64,000 bases of DNA from Akebia trifoliata (GCA_017979445.1 CM030714.1:11205569-11269568), one strand, 5' to 3'. Positions 23,965 to 38,900 are shown, counted from the stretch's first letter. The notes: a model not told the origin generated them from the letters alone. Numbers and translations: made by a program.

Positions 23965-26900
23965 GTGAGTATTGTAGTTGATTTACTTGTTTTTGTGTTC
24001 TATTTCGGACTTCAGATAACCACTTTTAAAAATTAATGGTTTTGTTTTCTTGAATTTGAATTAGGATGGCGCGGAAGAGATTGATACTTTCGAGGTGAGA
24101 AGTTTAGAATTTTGGGTTATTGCTTTCTTGCTATGTCATTAGTAAAATTGTTCGAGTTTGTAATCTTGTAGCTTATGAGTTTCTTGTTATATATTGGAAC
24201 TTGGGTGTTGGGTAAAATTTCTCAAATTTACCCTGCATTGACCGTCTTAGGATTTGATTATTTGTCGTTATGTCAACATCTAAACTCCAATTTTTATGTA
24301 TTTTTTTTTGAACGATATTGCTGCCCCAATTATGGAATTTTCCTTTGTAATGTAATTGCCACCTAAACTTAGAATTTTTTCTTGTGGCTTGTGAAACATT
24401 ATTTCCATAAAGGTCAGCCTTTGTGATGATTTTTAGTTTAAAGCCGTTCTAAATAGACTTCCTATGACACTGTGTTGACCTGGCAGTGTGAACATAACCA
24501 TAGGTTTTTGGAAAATGCTGAAGTGACTACGCAGGACAAGACACTGTGCTGATGTGGAGGTGTGCACAGAACCATAAATGCTTTTCCTCAAGAGACGAGT
24601 GAAAATTCTATGGTTCTGTGCACATCTCCACATCAGCAAAGTGTCTAATGCAGTGTCCTATGGTTCTGTGAACATAACCATAGATTTTTGGAAAATGCTG
24701 AAGTGACTATGCAGGACAAGCCACTGTGCTGATGTGGAGGTGTGCACAGAACCATAAATGCTTTTCCTCAAGATACGAGTGAAAATTCTATGGTTCTGTG
24801 CTCCACTTCAGCAAAGTGTCTAATGCAGTGTCCTGCGTAGTCACTCAAGCACGACTCTAGATTTTTTGACTCAAGATACAAGGAAATTTTTTTTTGGTTA
24901 TGTGCACACTGCTACATCAGCACATTGTTGAGCACAGTGTTGTAGGAAATCAGTTTAGGATTTTTCTTTAGTTTAGTATGGGATGACTTCCATAAGTTTT
25001 AAGCCATGTAGTCTTTATTTGAATCTCGGTTAGATTTGTAAAACAAACAATCCTATTGATACCTTTGTTTGCTTTGTTGATGAGACTATTTGATGTCTAT
25101 GATGGGTAGGAATCTTCTTGTTGGTTTTGCAGAACATGTGGGATTTAACACCAGATACAGATATGCTAATGGAGCTTCCAGAGGAGTATAACTTTGAGTC
25201 TGCTTTAGCTGACTTAATTGTAAGTTAAGCATGTCACTTATTGAGTGATGGGTTTGGGTTGTAAATTTTGAGATCTTTGTTTGCACGGTCATTTATTTTA
25301 TCCTCATTTGTTCCTTGTTTGTATTGCCGGGATCTTTGTTTGTGCAGTCATTTATTTTACCTTCTCTTGTTCCTTGTTTGTCTTACCAGGACAATTCTTT
25401 GCAAGCTTTATGGTCTAATGGTCCTAATGAGAGGAGATTGGTTAGGTATTTTATTTGAAGTTACAGCTTTTGTCATTTTGTTTGACTATATTGCAATTGT
25501 TGAAAGCTTAACGAATGATGTTTATTTGGCCTAATTTAAAATACTTTTGAATACATTTTTTTTCTTCTTTCTTTTCTATTTTTGATAGGCAAGCAGGTTA
25601 GTGGTCAGTAATTATAGTTGCTATTGCATGTTGGTGAGGCAGATTGATATCTTGGTTTTCGTCGTTTGTATAAATATTGAAAGGTTAGTGAGGTTGCTAG
25701 ACTGTTGGCTTGTAGCGGAGAGATTTCTCATTTTGCGGATATGAAGGATGAGAGGTTATAGGCTGGTTTTAGAGTTGACGAGTTCTTAGTTAAGTTGTTC
25801 TAGCATTTTTTGCTCGATTGGTTCTGCCTATTTCTTGGAGATTGTAGTTTGAGGCACTAATGTTCATTCTTAGGTCCCATTTTTTTGTTTGTTTGTTGTC
25901 GTGGAAAAAGATCTTGACAATGGACTTGTGTCACAAGTCTTTGTGCTCATTTTCTATGTTAGTTTGGGGTTGTAGGGTTCATCCCGTCCAATATATGCTC
26001 ATTGTTTGAGTCATGCTTTTCGGTGGGATTCACGTTTCTTGATGTCAAGAAGGTGTTGTCGAGCATGTTCCCCTTTGGGGATAGGGTTGTACATTCGGGT
26101 CGAACTGAATCAAACCTAATTTTCGGGTTTTGATAAAATCGAAATTGAATCAAAATATTCAGGTTCGGATTAAATGGACGAATCCTTATGCCGAAATCGA
26201 AATTTTCGGGTTTTGTTCTATTCAGATTTGGTTAGGTTTTTGACTCCAAGCTCATTTAAAAAATAATTTTCACCTTACGCATAGATGATTTGACATCCTA
26301 CAATCTTAGTGGTAGTTTCTTGTTATCTAAGTTCTTCAAGTCTCGTTCGATATGTGGTGCACTCAAGTAGATTACCATTTTACCAGTGAGGGTAATATAA
26401 TTTTGACTTTCTTTCTTACAGATAAAATTGAGAGAATAGATTAATTCATTAATTAGCCCTAATTAGGCTTTAAACGTATTACAAACATCTAAGTAGAGGA
26501 AAGTGTGTGTTTGGTAACACTTCTGAAGTCTGAATGGAGGTGGTCCACCTTTAAAATTCAGACTATAGAAGTTTCATTTCCGTATGTTTTGCTTCAAATT
26601 TAAGACTCCATAACCAAAATTCAGAAGTTTTGAACCAGTGATGGAGAGATGCTAGACGAAACTTCTGAAATCTGATTTTTTTTTATTATTCTTAAAATAC
26701 CCTCCTTAAAACCTTAATTTCTATTACTTATCCTTTCTTTATACGAACATTAAAACCCTTATTTTTTAACTTTTCTACCTCTCATTTCTTTTCTACCTCT
26801 CCTTCCTCTACAACTGTATTGTTAAAGTCTTTCCCCTTTTTCTCGTTTCGTGTTTGAAAACCCTATATTTTTATACGAACTCCAAAACCCTATATTTTTC

Positions 26901-29900
26901 AACTAGAAAATGAATAATTATTTATTATTTAAGTATTATCTTGTTGGACTATAATTTCTCAAGTATGAATTCAAATTGAAAACAATACTTTTGGGGTATT
27001 TGATGTGTTAGAAATCGAAATCAAATGTGTAGATGGTTTCATTATGCATAACATGTTATGTTTTTTAGTTAACAATTTATTAGAATTACAAAAGGGCATT
27101 ATTGTCAAAATGACCATTATGTTTTAAAATTTTATTTGTAACCATAAGCTTTTAAAAATGATAAACAAACAACTTTTCAAGAATAAGATTTCAGATTTCA
27201 GATTTCAGATTTCAGAAAACAGACTCCAGACTACAGATTCCAGATTTCAGAAGTGTTATCAAACATACCCTAAAAAGGACATATATAGACTTATTTTAAT
27301 ACTCCCCCTCAAGTTGGTGCGTGGATATCAATAACGCCCAACTTGGACAGAACACCTTCAAAGGTGGTTTTACTAACACCTTTAGTAAGAACATCAGCAA
27401 GTTGTTGAGATGTAGGAACAAAAGGAGTACAAATCTGTCCAGAAACAATTTTTTCTCTAATGAAGTGATGATCAACTTCGATATGCTTCGTTCTGTCATG
27501 CTGAACCGGATTTGCTGCTATGTTAACAGCTGATTTATTATCACAATATAGTAAGAATGAGACTGGCATAGGAAGATATAGATCAGCTAATAAGATCTTG
27601 AGCCACAGCAACTCACACATTTCAAGTGCCATGGTTGTGTATTCTAACTCATCACTCGGCCGAGAAATCACATCCTGCTTCTTACTGCGTTAAGTTACCA
27701 CCAACTTTAGTACAGTACCCAGAAGTAGAACATTTATCAGTCATTGAACCAGCATAATCTGCTTCTGTCCATGCCTTAACACGAAAATGACCATGATTAC
27801 TGAACAAGATACCTCGATCAGGATATGCCTTAAGATATTTGAGAATATGATAGACTACAGTCAGATGAGATGTTCGAGGCGAGTGCATAACCTGACTTAC
27901 AACACTAATAACATAAGCAATGTCTGGGCGAGTCATAGACAAATAGATTAATTTTTCCACAAGTCGCTGATACTGCCCAATATCTGACACACTCCCCCTC
28001 AGAATCAGCCAACCTATGATTCTGCTCAATAAGAGTATCAGCGGGACGAGAACCAAGCTGACTTGAGTCACGGAGTAAATCAAGGACATATTTTTGCTGA
28101 GAAAGAAATATACCAGATTGAGACCGTGCAATCTCAATACCCAGAAAATAACGAAGATGCCCAAGTTACTTAATCTCAAATTGACGGTCTAAGTAAGTTT
28201 TTACCTCAGTAATGTCATCATCATCATCTCCAGTAAGAACAATATCATCAACATAGACAATCAGAGCAACAGTTTTACCCTAAGAATGACGCAAGAAAAG
28301 GGTGTGATCAGCTGAACTCTGATGAAGGCCAAACTGATGCATAGCCTTAGTAAAGCGCTCAGACCATGCGCGAGGAGACTGTTTCAGGCCATAAAGAGAA
28401 CGACGAAGAGACAGACATGTGTAGGAGAAGCAAGTGTAAGAAACCCAGGAGGTTGACCATATAAACCTCTTCCTGAAGATCACCATTGAGAAACGCATTC
28501 TTGACATCTAATTGATAGAGAGACCAGCCTCTGATAGCTGCAACAGACAGAAGAACGCGAATGATGGTCATTTTGGCAATCAGAGCAAATATCTCCTGAT
28601 AATCTAGCCCATAAGTCTGAGCATAAACTTTGGCCACCATACGGGCCTTATAATGAGCAATAGAACCATCCGGATTATGCTTAAGTGTGAAAACCTAACG
28701 ACATCCCACAGCTTTTCTTCCAGGTGGGAGAGGAACAAGTTCCCAAGTCTGAGTCTTTTTAACAGGAGTCAACTCATCAATCATAGCAGCTCACCACTCA
28801 GGATGTGTAATAACATCTGCAACAGTAGTAGGAAGAGAAACAGTACAAACAGAGGCAAGAAAACTTCGATAGGAGGGTGAGAATGCAGAATTAGATACAT
28901 AATTAGAAATAGGATAAGTACAAGTGCGCTTACCCTTACGAGTGACAATAGGATGATCATCACAGGGAATAGAGGGAGGCAGATCTGGAGGCAAGGAGAC
29001 GAGTTGGTCTGGCATAGAAGTGATGGTAGTATCACATGGATGCCGAGAGTAAACCTGCAGAGGAGGAGGTGACAAACCGACAAGGGGTAGAGAGGAAGGA
29101 ACGGGTAAGGGAAGAGGAAAGGAAACAGGAAGGGGATCATCCGGGGAGGCTAGGGGAAACCACTCAGATTGGGTGCCAATAGATCCATTAAAGTATGGGG
29201 TATGCTCAAAGAAAGAAACATTTCGAGAAATAAAATGTCGTTGAGAAGGAGGATGGTAACACCGGTTGCCTTTCTGGGTAGAGGAATAACCCAAAAAAAT
29301 ACATTTTATAGCCTTAGGGTCAAGTTTAGGATGAGTTTGGTCAAGAATTTGAACAAAACAGACACACCCAAACACATGCAGAGAAATGAGAAACAGGGGA
29401 CGATCTGGATAGAGCCGAGAAAAGGGCGTGGAAAATTGAAGAACCCGGGAGGAGGTTTGATTAATAAGGTAAACCGCAGTAAGAATGACATCAGCCCAAT
29501 AAGATTGGGGCATGTTCATACCAATAGAAATGGCACGAGCTAACTCTAGAATATGATGATTTTTTCCTTTCGAAACAACTATTCTGTTGAGGAGTCTTAA
29601 CATTAGACATTTGATGTTCAATGTCAGACTCTAAACAAAATTTTAAGACCTCGCTATAGGTGTACTCAGTACCATGATTAGATTGGAAGGTTTTGACGGT
29701 ACGACCAAACTGGGTATGAACCATAGCAAGAAATTGTTTAAAGATCCTACAAACTTCACTCTTGCGTTTCATAAGATAGACTCAAGTGGTACGACTGTGG
29801 TCATCAATAAATAAGACAAAATAACGAAAACCAAGAGTGGATGGGACTGGGGAGGGACCCCACACATCAGAATGAATTAGGTCAAATATAACATGTGCAG

Positions 29901-32900
29901 TAGTATTCATACTAACAGGGTAGGAAGAACGCACATGCAGTGTGTTAGTTAAGGATAAAGAAAGTGTAACAGGAAAATGACCTTGACCAGTTATAGAAGA
30001 CAAAGAACTATTAGCAAGGCGAACCTTGCGATGACCAGAACAAACATTATAAGTTTTAAATAGGGAGGACGTACCGGTTATGTTATCGGAGGCACTAGAA
30101 TCAATGATCCATGGTGAGGAAGTGGGGGAAACACTGTGTGTAGATGCAAAAGTACCTGAGTGAGCAAACGTAGAAACCGGTTGAGATGAAGTCTCTATCT
30201 GATTGAAGAATTTCCTAAACTTGTCAAGCTCAGCTTGGGATAGAGATACCGAATCTGATGAGGATGTAGTGGTTGAAGGAGGTGCTGAATCAGTAATTGA
30301 CTGAGAAATTATATGAGCTGAAGATCGATGAGACTGTTGATATTGCTGATTAGGACGATCATAAAGTGCATAACTTCACATGATCCAACTTTTCACAATG
30401 ATCACACTTATGTCGTTGACGGGTAGGCACAGACCCGCTGGAGGGTTGTGGAGAAGATAGGCGAGCAAGCATAGCAGAGTGATCTCTTGAAGTATGAGGT
30501 AGGACAGCTGTATAACGACTCTCATCAGCCAAGACATACGAATATGTTGTCTGTAGGGATGGAAAATGATCCATACCCAATAAATGAACTCTTGCATACT
30601 CAAACTCATCCCGGAGACCAGTTAGAAACTGAAAAATCTGATTCTTGTCCATAATCAATGCATATAATGTTTCATCAAGAGGGTCCTTCTAGGCATACGA
30701 CGAGGAATAGAAGGTCAGCTCTTCCCATCGAGTATGTAGCTGTGATATATAGGTGGTAACTGAAGAGTCTCCTTGTGAAAGACGAGAAATGTCACGTTTC
30801 AAGTTAAAAATTCTGACGTTGAGAATAAATGTTCTTTGCGAAATCCCATATCTGTTTTGCTGTCAAGGAAAACATAAAACCAGCCGCAATTTGTGGTTGC
30901 ATAGAAATAACCAACCAAGAATGGACCATAAAATCATTAGCAAACCAATGGGAGTAAGAACTGTCGGTCTGTACAGGTTGTTTGTCTGTCCCTGTGAGGT
31001 AACTGATCTTCCCCTTTCCACCAATGAACATTTCAACTGATCGTGCCCAAAGGAGATAATTAGGACCGTCTAATTTCACGGTAGTAATTTGAATGCCTGG
31101 AGAATCGGTTGAGGGAGAAGGAGGATCATTCGATCCATTACGATTACCAGTGATCGAGGAATAGGATATTTCAGAGGCCATCAACGAATCCAAGTACTGT
31201 GATTGGAATAGAATTTAAGCAAGATAAGGGCACAACTCCCTAGGATAAAGCGACCGCAGCACCCTAAAGGTGACAATACACGATCAAAAAATTTCCGTGA
31301 GAGCTGATTAAACACTACTGTGTGTTACCCGAGTAGTCATTCGCGCAAGCGTAGAAACTCAAGGAATAATACTGCTGTTAGAACAACCTCAAGTAGCACC
31401 TTGCTGTAACGACAGGCTTCCGTAGGTATGCAAAACAACTGCCGCCACTTGCTGTGACCTCAAAACTTATAACAGCAGTCTGCTGTGTCACACAAAAGCT
31501 TATAATAGCAGTCTGCTGTGTCGCACAAGGCAGGGGAGTTGATTTCAAGACTTATAATAGTAGTTCAAAACCTATAACAGCAGTCTGCTGTGTCGTACAA
31601 GGAAGAGGAGTTGATCGCAAGGCTTATAGCAAGAGTTTGCTGTGTTGTAAGCTGAAAACGATCACCTGCTGTGATCGCAAGGCTCAAACAGCCACCGACT
31701 GGTGTCGTACAGATTTGAAGATGCTATTTTGGGTGTCGTAAGGCTTGAGCATGGCGATCGTGGGTGTCGTAGGTCCTAAACGGCATTACTGCTGTAAATA
31801 CAACATCACTTGTGTGAATACAGTCTGATCGCAGGCTCCTAACAGGTCTTAACTCCCTATCGCATGATGTGATTAGGGTGTGTATCGATAGATAACCCCC
31901 GTAGGGGTGATATTAATTGAAAAAACAGGAGGTGTAGGGTGTTGTTTAAGAAATAATAGTACGATGGAGTTGATTGTAGAACAAGTGGAAGCTCGATGGA
32001 GGTAGAGAGGGAGGCTTTGATACCAAGATAAAATTGAGAGAATAGATTAATTCATTAATTAGCCCTAATTAGGCTTTAAACGTATTACAAACATCTAAGT
32101 AGAGGAAAAGACTAAAAAGGACATATATAGACTTATTTTAACACTTACCTTTGAGAAGATTGTAGATGAAGCCAAGGAGTTCTTCGTTCTCCACCACATA
32201 ACCAGTCCATTCTATCGGCTTTCCAACGTGGTTATTATCTTCCAATCAATGGTTTTCAATAATGGGATCCAGTTCATTGTTAGACTTCTCAAGGAATCCG
32301 GCACGGGCTGTGCCATGGAGCAATACCATGTACCACAATAGATATCTAATCCATCAACCGCAAGCTATCAGATATTTAAAGCTCAACTTCTTCTCTATTT
32401 GTCATATTAAGAAATCGAATGGGAGGGATTTATTTATTTATTATTTTTTTGTTTGAAAAACCTGGTTGGGAATCTGTTTGGGTTCGGTTCCTATTTCAGT
32501 CTGATTCCAGGTTTGGTTTCCAGGTATCATTTTTTATTTTTGTGAACCACTAGTTGGGGGATTTGGAAAGAGCGGACTAGTCGCGTCTTTGAAGGAAACG
32601 AGCAATCCCTCCAAGAGATTATTGTCTCAATTTTGGGATTTTTGGTTTTTTATTGTAAAATCTTCAAGGAGTTTAGGGGTATTTTCTTTGAGGGTTTCTT
32701 TCATTGATGGGAGCAGATTTGTCTTATTGAGATGGCATATGCTGGGGTTTGGGGTTATTGGATCTTCAGGTGTGTGTATTTTTAACTTGTTTCTCATGCT
32801 GGTCAATAAAATTTTTTATGGGTAAAGGCAACTTCAATAAATTTTATACTTGTCAGAAAAAAAATGCTATTCCAATACTGGGGTCAACTTTTTTGTTTGA

Positions 32901-35900
32901 GTTATTGTTTCTTGGTTTTATGTGCAGTTGTGCACATTACTCTTCATGTATGGTTATATTTTGTGGAAAATTGGTACTCCACATCAATCTTTTTTTGTTG
33001 CGTTTCAACTTCTCTAATTAATCAGGAAATTCTAAAATCTTTTAGAGTTGTGATCCTAATGTCTCCATTTTTTCTTGTATAGAGTGACAATTGATGATGG
33101 TAGAATTTCAATTTTTGATACTGGCCCTGGAATGGATGGCAATGATGATAGTTCTATAGTGAAGTGGTATGCTTCTTAACTCTAGTTAATGGACACTCTT
33201 AATATCTTGTACTATTATATCATTTTACCTTTATTAGATAAATCAATTTATTAACACATGCTTAATGGGTTGATCTAGGACTCATCTGTGACCTAACTGG
33301 TTTGTATTGATCTAGTTGGGACTGTGTCTATCTACATTGACAGTATGGGAACCAGTGGTAACAAAATGAATGCGCCGTATTTTGGCTATTTTGCTTAAAA
33401 GTTCGGTGGCGAATGTCCTCAAATTAAAAGAAAATGCTGCTCTCCTAAGTAAAAATGTTTTTAGAGACATTTGTTTTTATTATTATTATCTTCGTTTGGA
33501 AGATATTCTTGAGTTTTGTATTTTTAGTAAAACTGGTATTGCCTATCAAAAAAAGAAAAGTAAAGCTTCTATTAATAAAACCGAAAGGGTGCTCGAGTAC
33601 CAATGCACAACATACAAGAACTACATCGAAGTCAAATTACAAATATGATCCCATCTAACTGAGGAGTCTTCGAAGAAACACCCACACCCCTTTAAATTCT
33701 TTAAACACCTTTCCTCATAAAATAAATAACCCAAGATTGAGATTAAATCCAGCACCGATTGCTTCTTATGTTCAAAGATATGACTATTTTTCTTCGTTCT
33801 AGATGCCCCAACAAATCCATTGAAATCTCTTGGTCATCAGTCTTTCTTGAATTCTCGTCTATCGATGGGTATTCAAGTTCTTCCTAATTTCCTTTTTTAG
33901 TACTTAATGACATCAGATGACATCCTTATCTCAAAATTTACCACCCACCTTCTTACAATTTGCTTTTAGAATGCAAAAATCAGGAACCACCTCAGTACAT
34001 CTTTGAACACAATTAAAATATTAGACCTATTCCATAGACAGTTTTAAGAAGAGTATGGTATTATGTGAAAGTTGACAATGTGTAATGGGTTAACAACTTG
34101 GTTCAAGCTCTCCACGACTAATTCTGGGTGCTTCTGAAGGAGCGTACCATAATGGTTTTAAGGGTTGTAGACAATGGGTAATGCTGTAAACCATTTGTAG
34201 GTCCTTTTAATGAATGCTACATTGTTTTTGTGAATCTCTTCATGTGTAGAACTTGGGAAGGGAACATAAAGATATGTTGAAACACCTTTAGAACATAAAG
34301 ATTACAGATATAATCAATCTATCTTGAAAATTTCAAACTATTTTCAGAGAAAAATGGAACTCAATTACACTATCACATTTCTTGTGTAGTTATTTGGAGA
34401 ATTTTGAACATAAATTGGTGGTGTATTGTTGTTGAATAAGAAAAAGGAAACAATAATCAATTCTGTAAACATTATAGTACAGCTTTTATCTCCTATATAA
34501 TCGAGTTTTCATGGGAATCACTTTAACTGTCTTGGTATATTTTTCTTCAATAGTGGTTTATTCATTAATAATTTTGGTAGAATGAATAATGTAAACAAAA
34601 CCAATTCTATTCAGAATGGTTACCACTCAGCCCCTAAGATCTGACTTATTAACATAGACATGAATATCTCTCAGCATCGTTTAAAGAAAATAGAGGAAGA
34701 AGGAGAAGAATAAACAAAAAATCAACAATTGAAGTTGAATGGTTGGAGCATCATTTCACATGTTTACTAGCGGTTGAGCAAATTTCTTATTCTTTTTTTT
34801 TTTTTCAAAGACAATCTTCAATGTAACATGCCATGTAACACTTTTGTAGTCAATCTTTTCCACCCATTCTTTTCTGTTATGATGTTTGATGTTACTTGTA
34901 GAATGTATAAATATTTTCCCCTTCTGTTTTTTGTTTTATTCTTTGACTTTTGAGACGTTGACGGTAACATCCATCTCATCCATTTTAATGCTGTTGTTAT
35001 ATCTCGAAATTTTATTTTCTAGGGGAAAGATGGGTGCATCACTTCACAGGTCATCTAAAGGACAAGCTATAGGAGGAAAACCACCTTATCTGACTGTAAA
35101 GTTCTCTTTTCCTTTAAAATTTAACTGGCAAATTTTTTTTTTTTGTATAGATTTTGGTCAAAATCTATGTTCTTTTCTCTAAATATTTCGGTGAATGGTA
35201 ATACCACTAACCTTGAATAAGAACCGCAACTTTGTCTGCTTGCTTGTTAAAAAAATGTAAGATTTTGGTGGAAATATTTTGATAAACAATACAATTTGAC
35301 CAAAATATTCTTTTTTTTAATGATTATTCTAAAAATATTGATAAAATAAGTAAAATAGTAATATTCCTGTAATGTAATTGGCTGTTGGAATCTCAGATAC
35401 TTGTGCCAATGTACAATGGAATGATATTGATATTGATTTGCACACTTTTTTTGGTTGTTTAATGTTATTTAATTACCTATGAGAGTGTTTTCATGTTATT
35501 TTTTCCTCTTTTATCGTAGTTTCATTAAAATCCCCCAATGGTTCCACCGTTTCTTGAAAATATTATTAATTTCTACGCTGTGCCATCCCTGGCGATGAAT
35601 CAACATTTCGAAGTGCTTTTTTCATGCGTATTCTTGATGAACCAACGTTTATATATATATATATATGTAGGAGGATCTATTTGGGAAGTAAGAAGCTCCT
35701 TTGACATCTCTTAATCTGCAAAGAATTCTCGATGTGTAAACACAGAAAGAAATGACTGATATTTGAATAGGACAATGAATGGATCTGCGGGATCCCTAAT
35801 GAATTGGCTTATTTGAAATATGCCTTGTTCTTTGGAAGATCTATCTTGTGTCTAGTGCTGCAAGAACTCTGCTGAACGCCCAAACCAAAATTTAACACCA

Positions 35901-38900
35901 TGCAAGGATCCATAGTGAGGAGATCATTTTCAACAACATATCCCATTTATATATTTATGGCCTTAAAGAAATGGTTTACAAGTTGTACAATTTTTTTTTT
36001 CTGGTAAGGATCTACAAGTTGTACAATTATGGACTGCCCATTTTCATTGTTAACTTGAATGCCACATTTGACAGGGTCGGAATTTTCAAAAGTGGCTAAT
36101 TTTTTTGTTGGGATGATCTCTTTACCATGGAGATCATCCTAACTCAAAAATGGTTTGCAAGCCCATTTTCATTATTAACTTGAATGCTACATCTAATACA
36201 GTTACAAGTGTCAAAAGAGGCTGATATTTTATTAGGATGATCTCTTTACCATGGATATTGTATGGGATGGATAAGGATCCCCCATGTGTTGGACCCCTTT
36301 CACCTTTTATAGACCCAGGACAAAGGGTCCCTATCGCCTGGTGGCGCTATTAATGTGTTTGCTTGTGTGTTGTACATGCCTCTTCTCTAAGATTGAGTTT
36401 TTTTTTACTTATCTGTACAATGGAATTTGAGCTTTTAGTTTCATTTATTTCTTTTTTGATTATTGTGCAGCCTTTCTTCGGAATGTTTGGTTATGGAGGT
36501 GCTATGGCCTCGATGCATTTGGGGAGGTTTGTCTTCTCTAGAGAATTGTTTATACCTTTCTATTAACTTAATTTTGATCTTAGTACAGTTGGATTAAATT
36601 CCATTTGTTGCTCATTTATTGTTTTCATACAGACACGCTTTAGTTTCTTCCAAGACAAAAGAGTCAAAGAAAGTCTACACTTTACATCTAGAGAGAGAGG
36701 CTTTACTTAGCAGTTCTGGTGAAAAGACATGGAAGGTATTAGTTTTTCTTCGGTAGGAAGTTCTATGCTCTTGACAAGTAATTGTATTTAGTATCATTTG
36801 ATTAAAAGAGTAAAGCACAACTTTCAAAAGCCCGGGTTGAGTTTGGGCCAGCCCGCCCAGGTTGCAGCCCTACTATTTTTGTTAGTCTAGAAAAGAAGAA
36901 AAGTTCAAAGGGGGGCATGCCATCACTTTGAGAACACATAGACATCTCAAATATTCACCAATTTGATAGAGGGGTGTCTCAATCACCCAAAAAATTGTGG
37001 TGTGGTGGGGGCATAGTGCAACAAGGTCAAAGTGGGCATGTTATCGGTTTGAAAACGAAGGTGGGTGTATCTCAAATATGTAACAAAGTGTTGAAGGATG
37101 TCTGAAACCACCCAAAATATTGAGGTGTTGGGAAAAAGATTGAAGTATGGACCGAAGGAGGGCAGAAACATGATCAAAGGGGGCATCTCCTCTGTTGAAA
37201 CACAAGGTATCTCAAATTATTACCAAAATGCAAGGGTAACTAATGTTCCTGGCTCCGCCCCTGGGTGCATGAATTTTGTGAAATGTTATGACTAAGGACT
37301 CTATTTCAAAATTGTGGCTTTCCTAGAATGCGTTCAATGACATTGTATGGTGATAACATAGTAACGATAAGTATTGTGCACAACCTAGTCCAACATGAGG
37401 TTGATAGTCATGATAGTCATTCATTCGGGAGAAGACCATGTTTTTTTGTTGTTGCTAGGTAGAAGATTTTTTGTTAATAAAAGAACCGGTTGAGATAACT
37501 GGCAAAAGATTACAAGAAGAAAGAGGCACACCTCTCTGAAAAGCAGCCCAACAACGAAGTTACAAATCCAAGACCAAATTACAAACAACATCCCATCTAA
37601 ATAAAAAACATTCAAAGAGAACCCCTCTAAGTTTCTTAAAAAACTTGCTCCAAAGATACAAAAAATATAGGATAGAGTTAATAATGGTTTGCATAGAGCA
37701 CTCCTTGTCATGAAAGATGACAACCACGTTCGGTTCGTGTGTAACCCATTTGTAAAGACATAAGGCAACTTGCAAAAGTTCTCACTGGAGGAATTTGTGG
37801 TACTCAATTTCATGGTTTTTGGGTGAGCTGTGCATGGTTGACAGTTATACACTAACTTGAGGGGGTGTTGTAAAGGTAGAAGTCATTTTACATTTATGAT
37901 TGATAAGTTTGTCTTTTTTTCTTCTGTCTAGGGCTAATCTGTCACCTCCAATATAAATAGAGATCAATGGGAGTCATGAATGATACTAATTCCATTTCTC
38001 CTCATTCAATCTATCTCATTTTTCTCTCCTTATCTATTTTTACTCCTTTTCTATTTAAAATTTCCACTCATGCTTCTCACGAAACTTTTCTGTGTAAAAT
38101 ATTTAACATCTTCTGTTGGTACAAGAGTGATCAAAGGAAAGTTGGAATCCTTGTCCCACACTACCTTTTCATAAAACTTGTGAAAAACCTTCCTGGGTTC
38201 TTTTGTAATTATTACTCAATACACTAATACTCCTTATAGAATACCATAGAAATCCCTTTTGGACCCCCGAGGCCTTCTTACCCACTTAGAGATTTAGTAG
38301 CAATTAATCTTCTTCAAAACCATTTCAAGCTATACCGCTTTGTTGTCATTAACAAAGTGAAGCCTAAGCCATTAAAAAGTTGGTCTTGAAAAACAATAAA
38401 TTGAAGGTTTTTATAGAAGCCAGGGTTGTTCATCTTAATTTCTTCCTCCTTACTCAAATGATTCCCTCCTGAATTCCTCCCAGATAATTCATTCTTTTTG
38501 TAGCAGTTGCTCAAGTATGAGAGACTTTAGGAACTCCGCTTTCTGTTAAAGCATTTCAGCTTCTGTTTAAGAGACTCCCTTCTATCTTTCCTAATGAGTC
38601 CTTGCTGGATATGTTAGGGTTAACCTCCAATTTCTTATTGTTATTATCTGTTGGTGGATCTCCCTTCTATCTTTTGCCTCTGTTTGCTAATTTGCTGATT
38701 GTCTTAAAGGGACCTTTATTTATTTATTTATTTTTAATTTGCTTTCATGAATTTCTCTTCTCGTCCAATTTATTATTGTTCATATTCTCCGCCTTCCTCT
38801 GCATTGTTTTTCATTTTATTATTCTTATTGCAGACTGATGGTGGCATAAGGGATCCATTAGAAGATGAGATTAGTTTAACGCCTCATGGAAGCTTTACGA

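Larger units (their letters stand above)
26420..32143 (-). mobile_element. Ty1/copia element 1 in intron 4
   Basis: The LTRs are at 26420-27301 (3', with a MITE inside) and 32026-32143 (5', 118 bp), and CTTAC is duplicated at 26415-26419 and 32144-32148. The PBS TGGTATCAAAGCC, complementary to initiator Met-tRNA, abuts the 5' LTR (ends at 32025 on the plus strand). A polypurine tract GAGGGGGAG abuts the 3' LTR. The inside is about 4.7 kb with gag, integrase, RT and RNase H in copia order, all broken by stops and frameshifts. Apart from the MITE junction, the LTR parts I could compare differ at about one base. Element 2 in intron 10 is the same family. Confidence 0.93.

Noticed and set aside
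24481..24840. CRISPR-like spaced repeats
   Set aside because: Only two long tandem units with no spacers, in a plant intron; a tandem duplication explains it.
25446..26414. Possible coding remnant before copia element 1
   Set aside because: Some frames look LINE-like, but no motif could be named with confidence; left as intron sequence.
37421..37852. 143-residue minus-strand open frame in intron 8
   Set aside because: No recognisable domain, and it is antisense to the host gene. A dispersed repeat is more likely.
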